In this document: positions 36,701 to 45,746 of the stretch, one piece after another
How positions within the stretch are numbered: the stretch's first letter is position 1
Layout: each line of letters begins with the position of its first letter
Assembly (NCBI GenBank): GCA_027575765.1
Contig: JANBPT010000002.1
Location: 62,001 to 126,000 of the forward strand
Reading direction: 5' to 3'
Length of the DNA stretch: 64,000 nucleotides
Source of the DNA: Tieghemiomyces parasiticus
Taxonomy: Eukaryota > Kickxellomycota > Dimargaritomycetes > Dimargaritales > Dimargaritaceae
Made by a program: the position numbers and the translations under genes
Notes under the pieces: model-generated
Seen by the model: the letters and a program-made list of their open reading frames with translations, nothing else
Database searches by the model: none
Told to the model about the DNA's origin: nothing

Positions 36701-38526
36701 AAGCTGGGAATGGCGGCCGTGGCGTTGGTGGACAGGAGCTGACCCATGGCCGGGGTGAGGTGAGTCACCGTCACGGCGTGGTCGGCCATCCACGAGGCCA
36801 GCTGGCCGGGAATGCCAATATCCTCGCTGGTGGGGATGTGCAGCTCGGCACCAAGGTAGAACGGGGTGAACACGTCGCGCTGGATGGGGTCGTGGGCAAT
36901 CCCAGACAGCATGGTGAACCGGTCCTCGGGGCCTAGCCCGAACCGTTCGGCCATCCAGGGGTAAAAGTGGGTCAAGGAATAGTGCCGACCACGGACACCC
37001 TTGGGGATGCCAGTACTACCACTAGTGAAGGACAAGGTGCCAATACTGTCAGGGCCGACCGGGACGGGAACTTGAATGCCCTCGGACAGGAGCATCGCGT
37101 CCGACAGGTCGCGGTGCGGGTCTAGCACGTCATGGCCCACAGAGATTGTGCCGCCCAGCAAGCGGCCATTGGTGAGCAATTCCAGAGCTGGCACCTCCGT
37201 TACAATTTCGAGCTCCTCGGTCACATAGGTGCGAACGGTGTCGGCCAGCGTCCCTGCGTGGCGCAGGACGACCAAACCACGGGGCTGGGCCACCGAGAGA
37301 TAGACTTGCTGACGTTCGGGTGGGTAGGCCGGGTCGATGACGCTGTAGGTGGCCCCGGCCATGAGGACGCCGAGGATGGCCACGGCCAGGTCGACGCCGC
37401 GGTATGCGTAGATGACCACGACGTCCTCGCGCTGGATGCCAGTCTTGAGCAAGTGAACGGCTAGCAATCGGGCGGCGGCGTAGGTCTTACCGAAAGTGAA
37501 CGTACGTTGCACCGACGTCATCGCGAGGTGGCTACCCGGGGCGGTCTGCAGGACGTTCTCTACGATGCAGCGGCGATCCGGGAAGTCGCGGGCGTTGCGG
37601 GCGAACCGTTCGGTGATGGCACCGGGCCACTCGGCCCAGTGCAAGTTGGCGTGCGGGTCCGGGATAACGGCACGACAGCGCGGGGTGACCAGGTCAATGG
37701 CACCAACGGCGGCATCCTGCGGGGCCGGGAGGGCAGGGTTGGTGCGGTGGGCCTCCAGGGCCTGGGCGACGCGGGCGCTGGCAACCAGCACGGCAATGAG
37801 CTGGTCGCAGATGTGGTGGATGCGGGCCGGCGAGAAGAGGACCTGATTGTACGACAGGGTGATCTGCACCGACGGGAGGAGGCGGCGCAGCGAGGCAGTG
37901 GAGCGCTGGGTAATGAACACGGTGAGATCGGTGTTGGACGACACGGTCTGGTCAAGGGTGGCAGCTGTCGTATCGGTCTGGTTGAAGAAACGGGCACGGA
38001 ACAGAGAGGGCGCCTGGCTGGTTTCGCTGGCGGTAGTGAGGACACCCAGGAGAGCTGCAAAGGGGACTTCGTCGGCCACGGCCTCGCGTTCGACGCGCTG
38101 AACATTGGCAATTACATCTAAAAAGGTATCCTCGGGGCGGACGCCCAAACGGAGGACCAGGGGGTTGCCCGACGGGGACGAGCTGCCTACAACCACATCC
38201 TCCTCACTGGTGTAGCGGTTCATAAGTACAGCGAAGGCCGCCAGGAGAATGGTGAACGGGGAGGCGGGTTCGTCTGCCTCCGTCGAAGTGGAGGTGCCGT
38301 TGCCGGCCGACTGGTTCAATGACAGCTGAAGGAGGGCCAGGCAGGCCGGGTCGGGGAGGTCGAAGGTGTGGGAGGCCTCAACCACCTTGAGCGGAACGGG
38401 CCGTGGGTAGTCCGTGGGCAGCACCAGTTCCGTGGGGCGTTGCAGCCGTTGCTCCCAGCGCGCCAGCCGGTCGGTGAAATCGGCGGCCGTGCCCAAGGCG
38501 GCGTCCGTTGCGGCGGGGGCGGCCAT
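33760..38526 (-). CDS. LYS2: L-2-aminoadipate reductase (alpha-aminoadipate reductase)
   Basis: A 1588 aa intronless gene for the fungal lysine pathway enzyme that adenylates, thioesterifies and reduces alpha-aminoadipate to its semialdehyde with NADPH. Domains in order: a condensation-like N-terminus (RWEQRLQRPTELVLPTDYPR), an adenylation domain (FTSGSTGIPKGVRGRH; GIAHDPIQRDVFTPFYLGAE; YRSGDLGRYLPDGSVECVGR), a carrier domain with the phosphopantetheine Ser983 in DLGGHSILATRM, and a short-chain-dehydrogenase-type reductase domain (FLTGATGFLGAFIL; YGQSKWVSEKLLF with the Tyr-x3-Lys pair). It needs activation by a Lys5-type transferase. The protein is longer than most Lys2 (about 1400 aa), partly from loop insertions and an acidic, low-complexity C-terminal tail of about 85 residues. 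The start ATG 38526 gives the expected N-terminus. Confidence 0.97.
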   Translation of the reverse strand: MAAPAATDAALGTAADFTDRLARWEQRLQRPTELVLPTDYPRPVPLKVVEASHTFDLPDPACLALLQLSLNQSAGNGTSTSTEADEPASPFTILLAAFAVLMNRYTSEEDVVVGSSSPSGNPLVLRLGVRPEDTFLDVIANVQRVEREAVADEVPFAALLGVLTTASETSQAPSLFRARFFNQTDTTAATLDQTVSSNTDLTVFITQRSTASLRRLLPSVQITLSYNQVLFSPARIHHICDQLIAVLVASARVAQALEAHRTNPALPAPQDAAVGAIDLVTPRCRAVIPDPHANLHWAEWPGAITERFARNARDFPDRRCIVENVLQTAPGSHLAMTSVQRTFTFGKTYAAARLLAVHLLKTGIQREDVVVIYAYRGVDLAVAILGVLMAGATYSVIDPAYPPERQQVYLSVAQPRGLVVLRHAGTLADTVRTYVTEELEIVTEVPALELLTNGRLLGGTISVGHDVLDPHRDLSDAMLLSEGIQVPVPVGPDSIGTLSFTSGSTGIPKGVRGRHYSLTHFYPWMAERFGLGPEDRFTMLSGIAHDPIQRDVFTPFYLGAELHIPTSEDIGIPGQLASWMADHAVTVTHLTPAMGQLLSTNATAAIPSLRNAFFVGDLLTKRSCHRLQHLAENVTVINMFGTTETQRAVSYFAIPSRAQQPSFLSSVKDVIPAGWGMRSVQLLVVNRFHATAADGSAPPPGMCGVGEIGEIYVRSGGLSEGYLRLDDVTSTKFVPNWFDPALRNVDLQAQPYLDPAVNEVPWPFYRGDRDRMYRSGDLGRYLPDGSVECVGRLDDQVKIRGFRIELGEIDNHLSQFPRIRANVTLVRRDKNEEKTLVSYFVPGPVEAFAQGSADPAAAAVEEEEDDDNYARLIADIRAYLKHKLPSYSIPSVFVPLNRLPLTPNGKVDKAALPFPDTALYADRSATARRGSAGAAGDSTTTTAALAAYSATERTLNTIWSEVLDQPGGVIPRDANFFDLGGHSILATRMIFQVRKTFCVDVPLGLVFKQPTIAGMAAEVDRITQVDLNIATAVAKDTGATGESSTADPHKTDSEDDPTGDAGYASDLTALMAQLPPALAFTAASDIASSTNDGGAFEFPARVASGQAPTFFLTGATGFLGAFILAELLVKFPTATVYCLTRGQSDEHAYERVRQSARDHLVWQSDWDMPATVAEHLVGYGSARVRAVRGDLAQPHLGIVDHEWTALASAVDVIIHNGALVHWVYPYAKLRAPNVLGTLAALELAVTDHVKPLHFVSSTSVLDTDYYTTQLGEFKTATAQTSGGDPHPGGNADPSSAITAVLESDDLEGSRTGLHSGYGQSKWVSEKLLFEARARGYPCTVVRPGYVVGATRTGVTNTDDFLWRLVKGCVQLGEVPIMNNAVNMCPVDHVARVVVEAASQPNALALGVFNVANPTRFRYNDFFDQLRIYGFNVDPVAYIPWRNHLMDVTLKSADNALYPLLHFVLDDLPTSTRSPALDRSHTATLCAAGGVPCASMQEVIGLYLAYLVKTGFLPPPAPIDREHDQVELIEDGEEGEGLGDTDCCATNEPSTGTGGSAEVPTTPHRHAQRKPLPDLDVEVGGILNRSGRG

Positions 38527-40940
38527 GGTGGGGAGTGGGGGGAATGTGTGGTGGCGGAAACGGTGGGTGCAGCTTGTGGATGATTTAAAATAGAGAGGAG
38601 CGGCCGCGTAGAGGTGATCGATTCGCCTGGCAGGGGGGGGAATGAGGGTCGAGGCTGGTGACGAGTGAGACTCCTCGTCGGTGTCAGGTAGGCTACGGGA
38701 GTAAGCGGATCGGGAGAAGCCGTCTTGGTGGTGGTAGTCAAGCGAAGAGGAGCAAAGTGAGCCGAGGTGGCTGGCGGGGCTCTAGCTATATACGCCGGCG
38801 GTAGGCGACAGTCTCCAGCCTTTAGTTTTGCCAGCGTCATGAGTGCCCTGCCCTTGACGCCGTCAGCTTATTTGTTGACAGGCTGAAGGGCGAATTGCAT
38901 GGTGTGATTGAACGCCACGCCGAAGCTCTCTTTGCCCCCCCCCCTCTCGATTACTTCACCCCGCCCGGCTAGGCTCTGAGTCACTACGGTCCCCCCTGCC
39001 CGCACCTCTTTTTGATAACGCACGATGACTCTACAAGCCCCGCCGCCTCAAAGCCCTTCGCTCTCACTGGCTCGTTCTCATTAACCCAGCCCCCTCCCTA
39101 TCTCTTTTATGTAGGTCAAAATGACTGGCCAATCATGCTAGCGACACTCGCTTTCCCTACGAGTCTGACGGCAATCGCTCGTTTTAACACCATGGTCATC
39201 GACACCTACTTTAGATGCCTTTAATTAGCCGTCAGTGTCAACTCGGCCTTGACTCATTAGGACCTTACAGGCGGTCTGACCCTATCTCGCCCAAGGGGGT
39301 TTTCACGCGCGCAGCGATTAGCAAGGACCTTACCAGTGACGCCAATTCCACAAACAGTGAGGAGACCGCCAGAACAGACGTAATCTGGTCCGCGGGGTCC
39401 CTCTAGAGTGTACGACACATTCAGGCCCTTCTAGCCACTTGTGCTCAAGCCTAATTGTACCAAACCGTTGTGCCAAAAAGTCTCTCGCCGCGGTTCGCTA
39501 CCACTTGCAACATAAAGCTTCGATGTAGGATCAGGCTGGGTAACATCCGCTTGCCCGTGTTTCACAGGGACATCTCTATCGCCTTACAACAATACCATTT
39601 GAGGGCCAGTGTAGAGCAGAAACGTCGATAGGAGGCTATTCTTGTATAGCGCCACGACAATATTATGGCTCACCGATAGTGAATGCTTACATCTGTATAA
39701 TTCACGTCCAATAAACCAGCTCACCCGTTGGGGACGGAACAACCAAACGGCTGACAAGGGGTGACTTTGTAATTCCCCAATGTAGAACCGCAGACCCCGT
39801 CTCCTCCCCTCTCCTTAAAAAGCGGGCGGTGGGCCTGTGGTGGCGGTGTTTAGAGGTGGAGTAGGGCCTGCTAACCCAGGAAACAGGCCCACGTCCGGTG
39901 CGACAAAAAGAAAGGCTAGGGCAGCCTGTCAGCGGCGTGAGGGAATGTCGTCCGGTGCCGGGAAGTATCAGAGGGGATATTCGATGTGCGTCCAGCTGTA
40001 TTCTACACGTGTATTCGAAACTATGCCTGCATAGCCGTCGCCAACTCCACATCTACGGTGAATTTCCACAGCTGCGTTATTAAACTGTTCGTTTGCCTAT
40101 CGAACATCCAATTGTGTAAAACTTAAATTGCAAATGCTATGTTAACCATATTGCTCGCTCCGCTTTTGTTGGTCTTTAATCGTCTGGCAGTGCTAGCCGA
40201 TGTCGGATGCAAGGAAGGGTGTAGTAGACTTGTTGCGACCGATCAGTGACCGAGGAATGAAAGGACTAGCAGGCCGTCCCGGCTTCTGCACCGCCCCTGT
40301 CGCTCATGCTTTGACACTCGCTAACCACCGGCTCGTCGTCAAGTGCGAAAGATTCGACGTAGAGGCACTAGAGAAGCCGATCTCTCTCGCTAGCCAGCGG
40401 AGGCGCCGAGCTAGCCAATTGGTAAATATACCCTCTGGCCGGACGGTCATGGTGCGTACGCCAGTGTTCCATCTCGGCGCGGGCGGCAGAAGGGTTACGT
40501 ATATAAAACGCCTGAATGGTACAAATCCAAAGCCTATGTTGCACTTAAAACTGCACCCTGCGCGCCAGTGCATCCCTCCCCTCTTTCCGCCCATTCGACA
40601 TAGCTGCGGTCTCACCGTTGTCTCGCACACCCCTACTCACTTGGTCCAAACTTAGCCCTATCCTCGAGGATTTTCACGTCGATTATCCACCTGCTCAGCT
40701 TCCGTCTCTGGCTCTCCTAGCACTTATCCAGCCATCTTCCGAAGCCAGCACAGCGGGCCTTAACCACGACCCTAGTTCACCGATTGGCACGTCCCAACTC
40801 TCTTGACCTCCGTTTGGCTCATCCCTCGCTACCTTTTGTACAACTACCTCCGCCTGTTGGTACTCCACACTCTGCCACTTCCGTACGTTCCACATCTCCA
40901 CCCGGCCCGGACTCACTGCGCATCACCTTGCACCTTTGCT
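38527..40940. other. Intergenic between divergent LYS2 and PDI-like genes
   Basis: About 2.4 kb with no convincing gene. It contains both promoters. An open frame at 40200-40655 was rejected. A TATATAAA at 40500 is the best core promoter candidate for the PDI-like gene. Confidence 0.4.
40500..40507 (+). promoter_or_regulatory. Candidate TATA box, PDI-like gene
   Basis: TATATAAA, 434 bp before the start codon, so a long leader or leader intron would be needed. Weak evidence. Confidence 0.3.
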
Positions 40941-42956
40941 ATGAAGTGGCTCGGCACGCTGGCCACGGTCACCTGCGGCCTGTTTGCGCTGGCCCAGGGC
41001 GCTGTGGTCCCCATCAAGGATCCCAATTCGGTCGCGGCCGTCGACCTGACCGCGGTCAATCCGCACCTCACCTCCGCCAACTTCACTGCTGCCACCACCC
41101 AGGGCACCTGGTTTGTCAAGTTCTACGTCGGGTACTGTCCGCATTGTAAGCGCCTAGGCCCCATCTGGCAGAAGGTGGCCGATGACCTGAAGGCACTCAA
41201 GGCCAGCCACAACTACCACATGGGCCAGGTCGACTGCGTGACCGAGGGCGCCTTCTGTAACCAGCAAAATATCGAAGGCTACCCGACCCTGTTTGTCTAC
41301 CGCGATGGTAAGCCCGTCGAGCCTGAGTACCTCCAGCCCTACAAGAACATTCCGATAACGGCCTACGTCAAGGCCATGGCCGAGAAATACAAATCTGCTG
41401 TCGTCGTCGCCCCGCCCGTCCCCGCGGACGTTCCTGGCACCACCTCCGTCGAGGCTCCACCAGCCACCAGTGCCGCCGCGTCGGCCCCAGCCCCCGCCAC
41501 CACAACCGCCGACAAGACCCCTGCCAAGCCCGTGGGTCCTTACAACAAGCAGGGCATGAGCGTGCCGCTCACAGCTGCCAATTTTGGGACCTTGACCAAG
41601 GAGGGTCCCTGGTTCATCAAGTTCTACGCGCCATGGTGTATCCACTGCCAACACCTGGCCCCCACCTGGGAAAGTCTGGCCAAGTCTTTGGTTGGTGAAA
41701 TCAACGTGGGCGAGGTCGACTGCGTGGCCGACGGCGCCCTCTGCAACGACCGCGGAATTGCGGGCTATCCGACCCTGCGTTTCTATCTCGAGGGGTCTTA
41801 TACCACATTCGATGGCGAGCGGTCGGTGGAGTCCATGCATAAATTTGCCCTGGAGTCATTCGGCACCCAGCACAAGGAGGTGGAGACCCGCCACGAATTA
41901 GACAAAAATACCGCTGGCCTGGAAACATGGTACCTCTACTTGTTCAACGCCCAGGCCGCCCCGCGCTACCTCGAAACCGCCCAGCGTGCCGCCCGGGCCA
42001 CGTTCATGCAGTCCAACTTCTTCACCAGCCAGGACGCTAGCCTGCTCAACGGGGCCTTCGCCCTGCCCCGTACAGGTGCCGCGCGGGCCACTGTGCCCGG
42101 TCTGTGGGTGTTCAAGGACGGTTTCCTCCGACCCTACTCGGGTGCTCTGGACAACTTTGACCAGGTCAAGACCTGGATGGCCGCTGAGCGGTACCCGCTG
42201 GTCCCGGCCCTGACCACTCAGAATGCTGACGGCTTCTTTGACGACGCCGATCTGGTCGTTCTGACCGTGCTCGATACTGACTCTCGCCGCGTCCGGGCCG
42301 GCCAGCTCGAAGCCTGGAAGCGCGAGATCCGACAGGCCGCCGATGATATTCTGGTGCTGCGCACTGGCGAGTCGGCCCTCAATCCGACCTCGGCGGTTGT
42401 CCGCACGGGGTCCTCCGGCGTTTCGGACCCCGCCGCCGCCGGGTCGTACCACCTGAGCGAAACCCGGCGCAAGTTTTTGGCCGGCGGCCAGAATATCGTT
42501 GACGTGCCCGCCGGTCCCGAGGGCGATGTGGTGCGGGCCCTGCGCGCCCAGCGGGTCCGGTTCGTGTGGCTGGATGTTGACGTATGGGACAAGTATCTCC
42601 ACCGCGTGTTTGGTGCCACCCGTGACGGCCTCCCGAAGGTCATTCTCAGCCGCCCGCAGGATGAAGTGTACTTTGACCACCACGCCGACGGCCGCCCCTT
42701 GCAGCTCACCTCTGCTCAGGATCTTGTCGATATCGTCAAGGCCGCCGTGGCTGAACAGCTCCCGGCCCGCTATTCCGCTGGCTTCCTCGTCGGCCTCGTT
42801 CGCAGCATTTTCCGCAGCATCTCCCGTACCACCGCTTACCTCTTCACTCACCCGATGACCTTCTTATTCCTCCTGGCTGTAGTAGGCGCCGTCGGCTACT
42901 ACTACATGAAGGGTGGGTTGCCTGGCCAGGCCTATAAGCCCCAAAAGCTGGATTAG
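40941..42956 (+). CDS. Membrane-anchored protein disulfide isomerase with two thioredoxin domains
   Basis: A 671 aa intronless gene. It starts at ATG 40941, which gives a signal peptide (MKWLGTLATVTCGLFALAQG); the open frame upstream begins with TTG only. Two thioredoxin domains follow, with active sites CPHC (residues 66-69) and CIHC (233-236), joined by an Ala/Pro/Thr-rich linker (about 150-195). Each domain has the cis-Pro region (GYPTLFVY; GYPTLRFY). Residues about 330-600 look like further thioredoxin-like folds without CxxC. A transmembrane helix near the end (MTFLFLLAVVGAVGYYYM) leaves a short basic cytosolic tail, and there is no HDEL. The layout is like fungal and animal transmembrane PDIs of the ER (TMX3/Mpd-like). 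The active-site His before the second Cys is as in classical PDI oxidases. Confidence 0.88.
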   Translation: MKWLGTLATVTCGLFALAQGAVVPIKDPNSVAAVDLTAVNPHLTSANFTAATTQGTWFVKFYVGYCPHCKRLGPIWQKVADDLKALKASHNYHMGQVDCVTEGAFCNQQNIEGYPTLFVYRDGKPVEPEYLQPYKNIPITAYVKAMAEKYKSAVVVAPPVPADVPGTTSVEAPPATSAAASAPAPATTTADKTPAKPVGPYNKQGMSVPLTAANFGTLTKEGPWFIKFYAPWCIHCQHLAPTWESLAKSLVGEINVGEVDCVADGALCNDRGIAGYPTLRFYLEGSYTTFDGERSVESMHKFALESFGTQHKEVETRHELDKNTAGLETWYLYLFNAQAAPRYLETAQRAARATFMQSNFFTSQDASLLNGAFALPRTGAARATVPGLWVFKDGFLRPYSGALDNFDQVKTWMAAERYPLVPALTTQNADGFFDDADLVVLTVLDTDSRRVRAGQLEAWKREIRQAADDILVLRTGESALNPTSAVVRTGSSGVSDPAAAGSYHLSETRRKFLAGGQNIVDVPAGPEGDVVRALRAQRVRFVWLDVDVWDKYLHRVFGATRDGLPKVILSRPQDEVYFDHHADGRPLQLTSAQDLVDIVKAAVAEQLPARYSAGFLVGLVRSIFRSISRTTAYLFTHPMTFLFLLAVVGAVGYYYMKGGLPGQAYKPQKLD

Positions 42957-44759
42957 ACTTGAGCTGCCTGCTCCTCATGAGGGAGTGTCATGGTAGCTTG
43001 CCCTTTTTCATATCGGAGCTCCTTCTTTTCATTCCCTAAGTTCTTTTGGCCCGTGGGTCAAATACTATGGTCAATGCTCTTCCCTTTCCTACTGGGCTGT
43101 CGCCGTTTGCACCTTACGTCTAGGACACTATTCCAACGCCCTCCCGCCTTCTTCTCTACATACTAAAAAATATCACCTTTTATAAATACCCGCCGCCCAA
43201 GTTACCTGATTGGCTGCCAAGCGTTCGATATCGTAGGGCTGATGGGCCTTTTTGTCGATGAGCCCTATGGTTTGCCCGTAGCACGTCTGGCCGCGCTCAC
43301 TAGCGATTATTATTTTTTAGAGGAGAGACTGGCACCAATGCCAATGGCGGAAGGTTCATAGGACGATCAAATGGTCACCTCTATCCATATACCCTCGCCA
43401 TCCGCTCTGGTAAGATCGTCGTGGGCTTGTCCAGCTTTGTCCCTCTTTAGCGGAACTGGATAGATGAGTGGCCAAAATTCCAACAGCTAATTGTACTGTG
43501 GACCCATCTGGGATCGAATAGGCCGTTTCCGACCGTGGCGTAGGGGCACCCAGCAGGAGATACTGCGTAGTGTGAAGGAGGAACGGGAAGAGGGTTCGCA
43601 AGAAAATATCCGAATATAACTCTCCCCCCCCCTTCAAGCTAATCGAACTATGCATTTTTTGATCGTCTCGAAGGATCAGAAGCCGCCATGTGGACCGTGT
43701 GCGGCCGCCAGGGCCACCCGCTAGTACCTAGAGGGCGGGTGTAGGTTTTCAACGGATGGAACGTCCTCTCCTCCACCCCACATTCGCACCTAGCCCTGCC
43801 GTTCGAAAATGGGACCAGATTGGCGGAGCGCCATGATCCCTGATCGGCCCTAACTTCTACGGAGTCCAGTCACCGGGCTTCATCCGATGCTCCTCTCCAC
43901 CTTTTACGCCCCACTGCTCACCACTCTGTTCGCTAAGGGGGCGATCGCGGCACCGAAGGACCCCCGGGCACTAGCCAATATGCGATGGCAAATCGGCTTC
44001 ACTATCAACTCAGCATGAAATACGATGTTAATCTGAGAAAATCCCAACTATCATTCACTTTCCACTATATACGTAGGATAGGGCAGAAATAACGTGTCCA
44101 AATACTCTTGGCTTGGCTGGCCTAAATCCCATGTCTAAAAAGGGAGGGCTAGGGAGATGGGCTAAATGACGGGGGCCGGGTTGGGCGGGGCACTGACACA
44201 GAAATGGTGGCCAGGTCCTCGATGGCGATGTTGGGGATGGATGGAGGGAGAGAAGTGAGAGATAGAGAGAGGGAAACGTAGCGAGCGCTGCCGCCGACAT
44301 ACTGGCGAATACGGTGGACTACTGGGTTAGCCACCTACTATATGAACTATATATAAAGCCTGGAGCCTAGTCCGCTAGGACAGAATGTCTCTATCCGCGT
44401 CCTCTCCATCCCTCCACTTACTGCCACTCGAGTCCACCGGTATCAGCACTCGGAGTTCTCCTTCCCATTCCGTACTATCGTTTCGGTTCAACGTACTAGG
44501 TCGAAAGCCCGTTCTCGCTCCTTACTTTCACGCTATCCCTCATTAACACGTTACCCTCCCCCATAAAGCTTCCGTACTCCACCGCAACTGTACGCCCCAC
44601 CGTAACGCGCCGGATTAAATCCCTACACCAACTTTTACGGCCGCCGTCCGTGTCTACGCCGTCTCTCGACTAGGCACCTTCTGTTATAGTTTGTTTCCTC
44701 CCCCCTTTTCCCTCTCCACCACCTTACCCCGTCCCCACATTCTATTTTTCAAGACCACC
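42957..44759. other. Intergenic, 1.8 kb
   Basis: No gene seen on either strand. The right 400 bp is a pyrimidine-rich leader region with a TATATAAA at 44350. Confidence 0.4.
44350..44357 (+). promoter_or_regulatory. Candidate TATA box, Cys-rich GPI protein gene
   Basis: TATATAAA, 403 bp before the start codon, followed by a long CT-rich leader. The same spacing is seen at the PDI-like gene. Confidence 0.35.
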
Positions 44760-45320
44760 ATGAAGCTCGCCGCCTACGCCATCGCTATCCTGGGCGCCCT
44801 CGTCGTGGCCAACGCGCAATCATCCTCGACCAGCAGTGCCATCCCGAACACCAGTGCCACTAGCTTGGTTGCCAGCGCCGCCGCCCCTAGTTCCGCCCCT
44901 GCGAGCAGCGCTGTACCGGCCGTCTCCGCCGTGGGCACGGGCGCCAACTCCACGACCCTGGCCGCCATCATCAACAGTTTCAGCCAAACTCAACAGGACT
45001 GCATGATGGGCGAGGCCTGCAGTGTCAGCGCGTCCAAGTGTTTCACCCAGTGCTTCAACGGGTCCACGGAACAGGTCAGCAATGCCCGGTCTTGTCTCAT
45101 TGCTTGCCCCAGCAGCATCACCGATAGCGAAGGCACCACTACCATCCGACCGGATGAATGCACCAACGGCTGCTTTATTGAGTTTTACCAAGATATCGGG
45201 CTGTACGATCCCAAGAATCCGCCTTCGCCGTCGAGCCAGAGCAGTAGCGCCGGTCAGCTCGTTACCGCCGGCTTTGCCGTGCCCTTCCTCATCTCTGCCC
45301 TGCTTTACGCCCAGCTGTAG
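44760..45320 (+). CDS. Cysteine-rich predicted GPI-anchored surface protein
   Basis: A 186 aa protein with a signal peptide (MKLAAYAIAILGALVVANAQ), then a Ser/Ala/Thr/Pro-rich stretch (about 20-65) likely O-glycosylated. A compact eight-cysteine domain follows (about 80-145), with pairs such as DCMMGEACS, KCFTQCF, SCLIACP and ECTNGCF. A second Ser-rich linker and a hydrophobic tail preceded by small residues (SSAGQLVTAGFAVPFLISAL) suggest a GPI anchor. The cysteine spacing does not fit the CFEM pattern, so this may be a different small wall-protein family. The start at 44760 is the only ATG that gives a signal peptide. Confidence 0.75.
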   Translation: MKLAAYAIAILGALVVANAQSSSTSSAIPNTSATSLVASAAAPSSAPASSAVPAVSAVGTGANSTTLAAIINSFSQTQQDCMMGEACSVSASKCFTQCFNGSTEQVSNARSCLIACPSSITDSEGTTTIRPDECTNGCFIEFYQDIGLYDPKNPPSPSSQSSSAGQLVTAGFAVPFLISALLYAQL

Positions 45321-45746
45321 CGCCCTAGTCTAACCTGATTATTCCTTTGTTTGGCCGCTAGCCTAGTTTTTCATTCCTTATATTCCCCCCCCTCGAAGCC
45401 TTTACCCTCGGCTCGACTTAAGCCTTATTCTCACACTATCCCCCTACCTGTTTAAAATCGACCCTGTATAGATATAACAGCCTCATTTCGTGTCTACTAT
45501 AAACCACCTCGCGGTTCCCAAAACTGTACCCGGCATCGGTTGTCGTTCCGCTAGCTAATTACCAGGGTAAGCTGATCGAGAATGAAACGAAAAGAGAGAG
45601 ATAGAGGCCAGAGCAATACAGCGTCGGACATCTACTCCCCCAAAGCACTGCAGCACTTACAGGTATAATACATAATGCATAATGATAGTCGGGAAGCCAG
45701 CGATACCATCCTTCCTCCCCGAAACTATGTTTTTTCCCGGGGCCAC
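45321..45746. other. Convergent 3' region
   Basis: A 426 bp AT-richer stretch between two stops. No gene seen. Confidence 0.4.

Noticed and set aside
35581..36936. 451-codon open frame on the plus strand
   Set aside because: It is the antisense shadow of LYS2, created by GC-rich codon usage.
40200..40655. 151-codon open frame with ATG start upstream of the PDI-like gene
   Set aside because: It overlaps the probable promoter and contains the TATATAAA; no family signal and no codon bias.
41898..42851. 317-codon minus-strand open frame
   Set aside because: Antisense shadow of the PDI-like gene.
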